Below are positions 57,314-64,000 of a stretch of DNA of 64,000 nucleotides, piece after piece. The notes under the pieces were generated by a model, which saw only the letters and a list, made by a program, of their open reading frames with translations, was not told where the DNA came from and did no database searches. The number at the start of each line of letters is the position of its first letter. Within the stretch, counting starts at the first letter, position 1. Position numbers and translations under genes: made by a program. Origin of the DNA: Ganoderma boninense (lineage: Eukaryota; Basidiomycota; Agaricomycetes; Polyporales; Polyporaceae); contig CM035314.1 in assembly GCA_002900995.3 (NCBI GenBank), positions 713,252 to 777,251 of the forward strand, given 5' to 3'.

Positions 57314-59250
57314 ATGGCGCATTTAAAGTCCTTCTCCTCGCATCAGCTTCTCAAAACCATGTTGGCCGCCAAGGCAGCAGACGCCGCGTCCGCAAGTTAT
57401 CCGTCGTCGACAAAGTCCGCGTCTGCGTTAGAGGATGCGCGGGTGGAGCTCGATCAGTTCGACCCCGAGCTGGTCAAGCGGACATGGTGGAAGGTCGACT
57501 GGGCGATTCTACCGATCGCTGTCATCCTCTATTTGGCCGCATATATCGACCGGTGGGTGTCCGATACATCCTCTCATGTTAACCATCGCAAGCTCTAACA
57601 TGGAGAAACCTCGGGTCTCACGTTCTTCGTAGGGCCAACATTGGGAATGCCAAGGTGCTAGGGCTGGCGACTTCCCTCGGGCTGACGAGTAACCAATACA
57701 ACTGGGCACTGTCGATTTTCTTCATCGGCTATGTGATATTTGAGACGCCATCGAACATCTTACTCCGGAAGATTAGCCCCAGATGGTATATCCCAACTCT
57801 CACCGTAAGCGAGGTCTTATTGCAGCTACTTTATCGGGACTGACGGAGCTGGTCGAAGGTCCTTTGGGGTCTAGTGTGTGCCCTATTTGCGACCGTGAAG
57901 TCGGCGAAAGGGCTCCTCGCTATCAGATTCTTCCTAGGCGTTGCCGAAGCAGGTTTCTTGCCTGGCATCGTTTACTGGCGTGAGTGCTTTCAATGCCTCA
58001 CACAAACTTCACCTCTGCTAATAACACTCTTCAATGCCGCAGTCAGCTGCTGGTATCCCCGCACGCTACTCGGGAGACGTTACGCAGTTCTCTACTCGAC
58101 CGTGTCCCTCACGGGTGCGTTCGGCGGCCTCCTCGCGACCGCAATACACTCCCTCGACGGCACATACGGCATCGCAGGGTGGAAGTAAGCGCAAGCTTCC
58201 CATCATCACCCACCTCCTGATTCTCCCTGACCGTTGAGACTAACTACTAACATCCCGCTGGCAGATGGATCTTCATCGTCGAGGGCTGCGTCACGGGCGG
58301 GCTGGGCCTCCTCTCCTTCCTCGTCATGCCCGCCTACCCCGACACCGCACGCTTCCTCTCCCCGGCCGAGAAACACGTCGTCCAGCGCGCGAACGAGGCG
58401 GACCGCGGGCAGCGCGCGGACGAGCGCTTCCGCGGCGCGCAGGTGCGCGCGGCCTTCGCGGACTGGCGCACCTGGCTCTGGGGCCTCGTGTACATCACCA
58501 TCTACATCCCCGTCTACAGCGTCATCCTCTCGCTCCCCTCCGTCGTCACCGGGCTGGGCTACGCCGGCACGCACGCGACGCTCATGGCGTGCCCGCCGTA
58601 CGGCGTCGGTTTCGTGATCGTGCTGATCGCGGGGTGGACGACGGACCGGTACGGGGGGCTGTTCGTGCACTTTGTGGGCGCGATCGCGGTGGTGCTGGGT
58701 GCGCTCGTCGTGCTCATGACGGTCGAGAATCTCGTTGTGCGCTACGTCATGTTCTTCTTCGTCATGTTCATGTGCGTGTGCCTCTCTCCCTCCCCCCCAA
58801 TTCCCAGCTCACGACGTGCGTGCGCGGTATACGCTACAGGTTCATCCCGGTGTCCGTGTGCTGGACGTGGCTGGGGAGCAACGTCGCGGGCGCGACCAAG
58901 CGCGCCGCCGCGCTCGGCGTCGTCTTCTCCCTGGGCAACATCGGCGGCGCCGTCGCGGGCCAGATCTACCGCGCCGAGTGGGCGCCGCGCTACGTGCAGG
59001 GGCACGCGATCAACGTCGCGTGTTACGCCATCGCGCTCGTCGCGGGGGCCGCGCTCTGGTGGAGCTACAAGACGGACAACGAGCGGCGCGACCGCGCGGC
59101 GCACGAGACGGTCAAGCGGACGAGGGAGCACGATTTGCTCGGGGAGGACTTGGGCGACCTTGATGACCGGTGCGTCCATCTCGTTGTTCAGTTCAGGTTT
59201 GCTCAACTGATTGTGGATGCAGGCACCCGAGCTTCAGATATTACTTGTAA
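57314..59250 (+). CDS. MFS transporter, Dal5-like anion:cation symporter family (512 aa)
   Basis: Seven exons close in phase: 57314-57552, 57633-57804, 57859-57979, 58043-58184, 58265-58771, 58840-59169 and 59223-59250. The N-terminal tail is cytosolic. Then come typical segments: KRTWWKVDWAILPIAVILYL, AAYIDRANIGNAKVLGL, LGLTSNQYNWALSIFFIGYV, FETPSNILLRK, RFFLGVAEAGFLPGIVYWL, CWYPR, YSTVSLTGAFGGLLA, WIFIVEGCVTGGLGL and WTTDRYGG. It ends RHPSFRYYL, as in allantoate, nicotinate or vitamin carriers of this branch. About 12 membrane helices are expected. Family members import organic anions or vitamins with protons; the substrate cannot be told from sequence alone. ATG 57314 was chosen because upstream in-frame starts are not ATG. 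Confidence 0.9.
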
Positions 59251-59520
59251 TGCGCGATGCGATTCGTATGATGGTATGCGTGACATAAGTTATCTGTGCG
59301 AAGGGACATACAACGCTAGAGTCCGTGACGAATCATGCGGTGGTGTATACCACATCGGTCCTAACTTGCGACTACAAAATGCGGAATATTTCGGATATCC
59401 CGTCCATAATACGGGTATGCTATCAGGAAATAACCACCAACCAAACTCAGGCTGTCCAGAAGCGTCCAATGATTATCCCAGTTCACCGTAACCTGACATA
59501 TCCTTCCTCATGGCCCGCTC

Positions 59521-61996
59521 TCACCCACCCAGAGTCGGAGTCAACGCATTGCGCATGAGCGAAGGCCCTCGACTATGCCCCGTGCGGTCCTCGGTCAGCG
59601 TCGACGCGGATCCCTGCGAGCCACCCAGCCTCGCGGACCGCAGGTCGTGCAGCGTCGTCTCCAGGATGATGATCTTGTCCTCCCAGTTCCCGTCGTGGTT
59701 CAGCGCCTTCGCGTGGTGGACGACCTGCGCCAGGACCTCCACCAGCTTGTCCTCGAGCACGCCCGGGTAGCGGCGCTCGAGCGCGACGAGGTGCGGGGTG
59801 ATGCGCGAGATCGGGTAGAGCAGCATCCGCGGCTGCACGTTCTTCCAGAGGGGGCTCTCGAAGAAGGCCTGCAGATGCACGAGGGTGTCGCGCAGGTGGC
59901 CGCGGATCGCGGTGTCGGAGGGGGGCAGGGTGTCGAGCGTCGCGAGGCAGATGACGAGGTCGCAGCCGTCGAGGAAGTCCTTCACGTCTCCTGCCCTGCG
60001 CGCGCTGTCGACGAAGGCGACGAGGGCAGCGAGATCTGTGGTGAAGTAATACACATGAGAACCTTATATGCGAATGAGCATGTCAAGCTGCAGAGTGCAT
60101 ACCATGGCACCCGAATGTTGCGTACTGCTCTGCGAGATCGAGGTTCCGCGACAATTGTTGGTAAAGTATCGAGAAGCCCATGCGGCGAACTGTGGTCTCC
60201 TGGTCGCCGAGGAGGCCGAACATGACCTCGCAGAACCGCGGATACACGAGCGGCAACGTGCGCACGAGCAGCGGCTCCATGGTGCGGAGGACCTGGACGG
60301 GATGCTCGAGCGGGATGGGCCCCTCGCGCGACTTCCGGACCGTGTCCAGGGTGACGTCCGCGAGTATGGCGAGCGACTCCGCCTTGGACTCCGTCGTCCG
60401 GTTCTCGAAGTACAGCACGCCGTCCTCGACGCGATGCGCGCGGTGCGACATGAGCCTGAAATAGCATTCGACAGCTTCGAGCGGAGCCATGTCGTTGAGA
60501 CAGGGCTGTATGACGTTGCGGAGGAACGTGTCGTCGAGGAAGGTGGCATCCGCGCCCACGAGGAGGTGCTGGTCCAAACTGCGGCCTTGGCCCTCGACCA
60601 GGGCCCGCTCGCGAGCCTTCCAGCTATATGTATTGGGCTTGTTGGCGAAGCGCTGGAACAGGTGCACGAAGGTTTTGGCCAGTCGAGCCTGCAGACGGCT
60701 GAAGCTCCCGTCGGCGTGACGGTCCGCCACGCGAGTCGTGAAGGCGTACACGCGCCGCGCGACATTGCGGGCGGGCTTCTTGATGGACTGGATGACGACG
60801 AAGACCCCCCAGGCCTGCGGGGACCGGTAGGCGCAGTCCTGGGCGAACGTGGGCAGCAAGGTCGTCAGACCGAGGAAGAAGAGCAGGCTCGAGACGAGCA
60901 CGATCGCGGCTTTCGTAACGGCGCCCGTGTTGTCGAGTGGCGCAAGAAACAGAATGAGACCGATGAGGAAGAGGACGAGTGCACCTTGCAAGAGGATCGG
61001 GAGCAGCATCATGATCTCCTGAACGCGCCACTTCTTGAGACCGTCGTTCCGGAACTGTCGTATACGGGCGACCTCGAGAGAGACACTAGCCATGCCTGAC
61101 TTGTATTCGTTAAGCCACTGCTTGACCAAAATGCTGATGGACGCCGCCGCGAGACTGCATATCAGACTCGAGAACCAGAGGGCATTGATAGCTATCGCCG
61201 ATGCCGCCGACCTGGTCGGGTTCGAATTCGCGTCTTGTTGAGCTGATAGGAAAGCACTAGAGGCGAAGGCGGTGGCATTGACATTCAGCACATTGCCCAA
61301 ATTAGTCGTCGTTGCCGTTTGTTGTACCAGGAGAGCGAGGAGCTGGTTGGTGGTGTCGGTGGGAGAATTTGAACCAGGGCTGTTTCCACCGCCGAGTAAC
61401 TTGTATGCCTCGATGTTAAATGCTGTTAGAATGGCAGAGAATAGACCTGCCTATATGGGATGTTAGTGTTGAAGACTTCACGTCCGACGTTCATGCCGAG
61501 CAACTCGACGTGAGAGCGGCCGTCGACCGGGACTCAAGCACCCCACCTCAAGCATGTGCATGTACCTTCGGAGGGAAAACTCACAAATACGAGATGCGTG
61601 TCAATCTCCTCCTTCCACCCTTGGATCTTTGCGTCATCGTGGTCCTTCAACGCTGTAGCACATTCCATCCAGGCGTCAGCGGCCAGAGCTCCGCGCGTTG
61701 CAATGGTGTTTGCGATAGGGGATTCTAGTCCAATCTCCTGTTACCAATGACAGCGTAAGAAGTCCGTAGGGTAAACGCAAGAACGAACCCCTACCTCAAC
61801 AGTAGCGATCGCATCTTTAAGTGCGACGCCAAGTTTTGGCAAGGACTGCAACTTTGCTCCATCAATGACATAGGCGATCTCTGGAAGCACGAAGTGAACT
61901 AACCTCTACTATCTCGCGTGACCGCCTAATATCCGCACGCGACGCTCGGGCTGAACGCGCTCGTTGAACCTTGACGCTGTGTCTTCTGGGCTGCAT
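59521..61996 (-). CDS. DUF6535-domain membrane protein
   Basis: Minus-strand multi-exon gene ending at TGA 59521-59523. The N-terminal exons read AWMECATALKDHDDAKIQGW, KEEIDTHLVF, then AGLFSAILTAFNIEAYKLL, NALWFSSLICSLAAASISIL, VKQWLNEY and several hydrophobic helices (EIMMLLPILLQGALVLFLIG). This is the DUF6535 arrangement common in Agaricomycetes, a domain of unknown function. The C-terminal ~500 residues are helical (LVICLATLDTLPPSD, RRYPGVLEDKLVEVL) and may form repeats. An intron lies near 60055-60110. The 5' end is uncertain: an upstream exon IAYVIDGAKLQSLPKLGVAL is likely, and the ATG at 61994-61996 is a guess. Confidence 0.75.
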
Positions 61997-62719
61997 GACT
62001 CTCCAGGTAAGAGCTGACGGGAGACCCTCAGATCGCGTTGGAGGAGAGAAGGGAAGGTGAGTCAATCGAGAGTGGTGGCCGCTCCTTCATCGCCCACCCG
62101 GGATGAAATCAAGCATCGGACTTGCCTTCCACACAGCTGCAGGCTCGACGATACGGAAAGGAATCAGAATTAGTCGATGCGATGCGAAGACGGTGCTCAA
62201 CGTCGTCTTCTTCCTCGTTGCCGTCTTCCGTTCAGGTACGCTAGATAATGTGACTAACTGTGGTCATCAAGGCGGGGTCGAACGTGCGTCGTATTACTCG
62301 ACCATGTCCCCTAGCGCCTACAACAGAGGCCATGTTATCTGCCGCAGTTCTGTGGACATCAGTTGTCAAGCCCAGGAGACGAGGGCCAGATAGTGGTGAA
62401 GCGTGGCGGGCAAGTCGGACACCACAACAAGACAAGGATAAAGTATAACATATTGTAGGCAAAATGCGAAATCGGTACAAGTACGAAGAACAGACAAACA
62501 ACGATAGATGCGGCAGGTATGCAGCTCTGACCAACTCTTTACAAACGAGATAGGTTGTGGGATACTTATATCTGAGGCCCAGGAACGAAGACAGACTGGG
62601 CAGCGACTCGATATAGCTGATGTGGCGAAGTTGAGGTCGATGACGGAGGCGCTGTCTGGCTCAATTTGAGTCTATATGCACAGGAAGGCAGTGGTGTGTC
62701 GTTTCCACTGACCTATGCA
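61997..62719. other. Intergenic
   Basis: May include 5' sequence of the DUF6535 gene. No other gene seen. Confidence 0.4.
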
Positions 62720-64000
62720 CTAATACCTCGGCCTGTCAGGATAACGATACCGGTCCCGCTCTCGACTTCTGTCCCGGCGCCTGCGCTCTGCCTCGGATTG
62801 TTTCCAGTCCCTCGCGGGTGGTTCTCTCCTGCGATCCCGATCTCTGTCTCTGTCGCGGTCCCTGTCGCGGTTGCGATACTCATAGTGCTCGCGCGACCTC
62901 GAAGGGCTGCGGTCCCTGTCCCTGTCCCTGTTCCTGTCCATGTCCCAGTCACCGTTGGTCGAGCGGTCCCGCGAGAGCGCACGTGGATAATCATTCCTCG
63001 GAACGGCTGGCGATCTAGGGGGAGGCATGCGCGAAGCCTGTGCACTGACGGGTGAGATAGCGGGAGCAGGCGGTGGGCGAGGGAGCGATGAGGTGGCGGG
63101 TTGACCGGGGGACATAACGCGCGCGGCCATCGTAGCTATTGCTGGAGGGACCGGAGGTAGTGGTACCACCGGCGAACTGACCGGAGTTGCCTGGGGACTG
63201 TTCACATTGAGGCGCACCATCTGTTCGAGTGCGCTGGTGTCGATGTCTCCGAGCTGGGGATCGGGCTCGAGCGGCCCGTTGGCAGCGGTCGATGTATGCT
63301 TGGTGAATCGAAGATTAATCCGCGGAGTGCTGGGCGGCTTCGTAGAATCTTCAGCACCCCATTCGTATATAGAACTGTTATTGTACACTCACCTGAGCAG
63401 CGCTCGTTACACCATCAACGGCCCTATTGATAAATTGAACACCGATCAGTGAACGCTAAGCGGGCAGCTGGTTCCCACTGACATTGCATTATCATCTTTC
63501 GGTCCTGAGGTGTCCAGGCCCGGAGGGTCCACTTCCATCTTCACAGATGGTGGTTGCACGGCTTTCGCTGCATTCTTAGACGGTCCTGCCGCTCGGGATG
63601 CCTGAGGACCAGATCCCGTAACTGTTGAAGTTGAAGCAAAGTACGAGTCTACGGCCGCCGACATTGACGTCATCGTTTTTCGCTTCGTAAGAGGTTTGGG
63701 CTCCGATGCCTGCGTGGTAGACCGGCTTGCGGACGCGGACTGAGCAGGCGGCAGCGACGAACGTCCATTCTGAGCCTGTGAAGTCTTGGAAGACTTATTG
63801 GAAGCCTTTCCCGCTGCCTTCGAGGCCGCAACTGCCTTCATCGTTGAAGGTGCGGAGACCTTCCTAGCTCCAGCGGACTTCGCAGCAGTTGCTTTCGCGG
63901 CCGCCGTGCGAGACGAAGCTGCCGGCAGGTTTGGCGCAGAAACTCTCCTTCTGGCAGGAAGAGCCTCATCATCGCCGTCGGAGTCCTCGCTGCTTGCTTC
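62720..64000 (-). CDS. Arg/Asp-repeat protein, C-terminal part (continues past the right edge)
   Basis: Three exons close in phase: 63483-64000 (open at the edge), a 31 nt exon 63393-63423 (coding AVDGVTSAAQ), and 62720-63337. The visible protein is disordered. An acidic start (EASSEDSDGDDEA) is followed by an Ala/Ser/Lys-rich stretch with KPLTKRKTMTSMSAAVDSYF, a Pro-rich segment, and a long RD/RS-like tail (NRDRDRDRSPSRSREH, RDRDRDRDRDRDRRRE, ending YRYPDRPRY). Such tails are common in pre-mRNA splicing and other nuclear RNA proteins, so a nuclear role is possible. No folded domain lies in the window, so I do not name it. Confidence 0.7.

Overview
The window is nuclear DNA of a filamentous basidiomycete, most likely an Agaricomycete and plausibly a polypore. 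The evidence is the gene content (FunK1-type kinases, an F-box protein of the mushroom type, a DUF6535 membrane protein, fungalysins, a Dal5-like MFS carrier), the GC-rich coding sequence, and genes cut by many 47-90 nt GT-AG introns. No bacterial operon, CRISPR array or convincing RNA gene was seen.

Region 1 (1-34.3 kb) is dominated by eight copies of one multidomain family that I do not recognise as a named family. The full architecture is two related Rossmann-like N-terminal domains, then a co-chaperone-type TPR block, then two CCCH zinc fingers and an acidic tail. Three copies lie on + (1252-4359, 12301-12810, 13220-16341) and five on - (19820-22779, 23416-26473, 27059-28070, 28462-30806, 31472-34263). 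Reading exon by exon, five are intact (912, 862, 907, 663 and 840 aa). One has a single-base frameshift, one is collapsed by an internal deletion, and one is a decayed fragment. Three FunK1 kinase genes are interleaved with the first copies (1-399, 5116-8165, 8837-11391). The FunK1-plus-family pair at 1-4.6 kb and the pair at 11.0-12.9 kb come from one segmental duplication. An F-box gene (16979-19274) sits between the + and - groups.

Region 2 (35-45.5 kb) is looser. It holds an aminoglycoside-phosphotransferase-like gene with one in-frame stop, an intact small protein of the DUF6914 type with decayed relatives, an ICMT-family methyltransferase, and a 382 bp Tc1/mariner-type MITE with TA target duplications.

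Region 3 (45.8-55.5 kb) is a tandem array of three M36 fungalysin metalloproteases on -. Two look complete with HExxH and GEGWSD. The third has lost its zinc-binding exon and its C-terminus.

Region 4 (57.3-64 kb) holds a complete MFS carrier (+), a DUF6535 membrane protein (-), and the 3' part of an Arg/Asp-repeat protein gene that runs off the right edge.

The main point of interest is the rapidly turning over array of two-domain/TPR/double-CCCH genes. Four copies share an E-box-containing 12-mer upstream. The array mixes copies that have gained, lost or shifted introns and whole domains. Exon models for the family, FunK1, F-box and MFS genes were checked by requiring every splice phase to close; the other genes are outlined less exactly.
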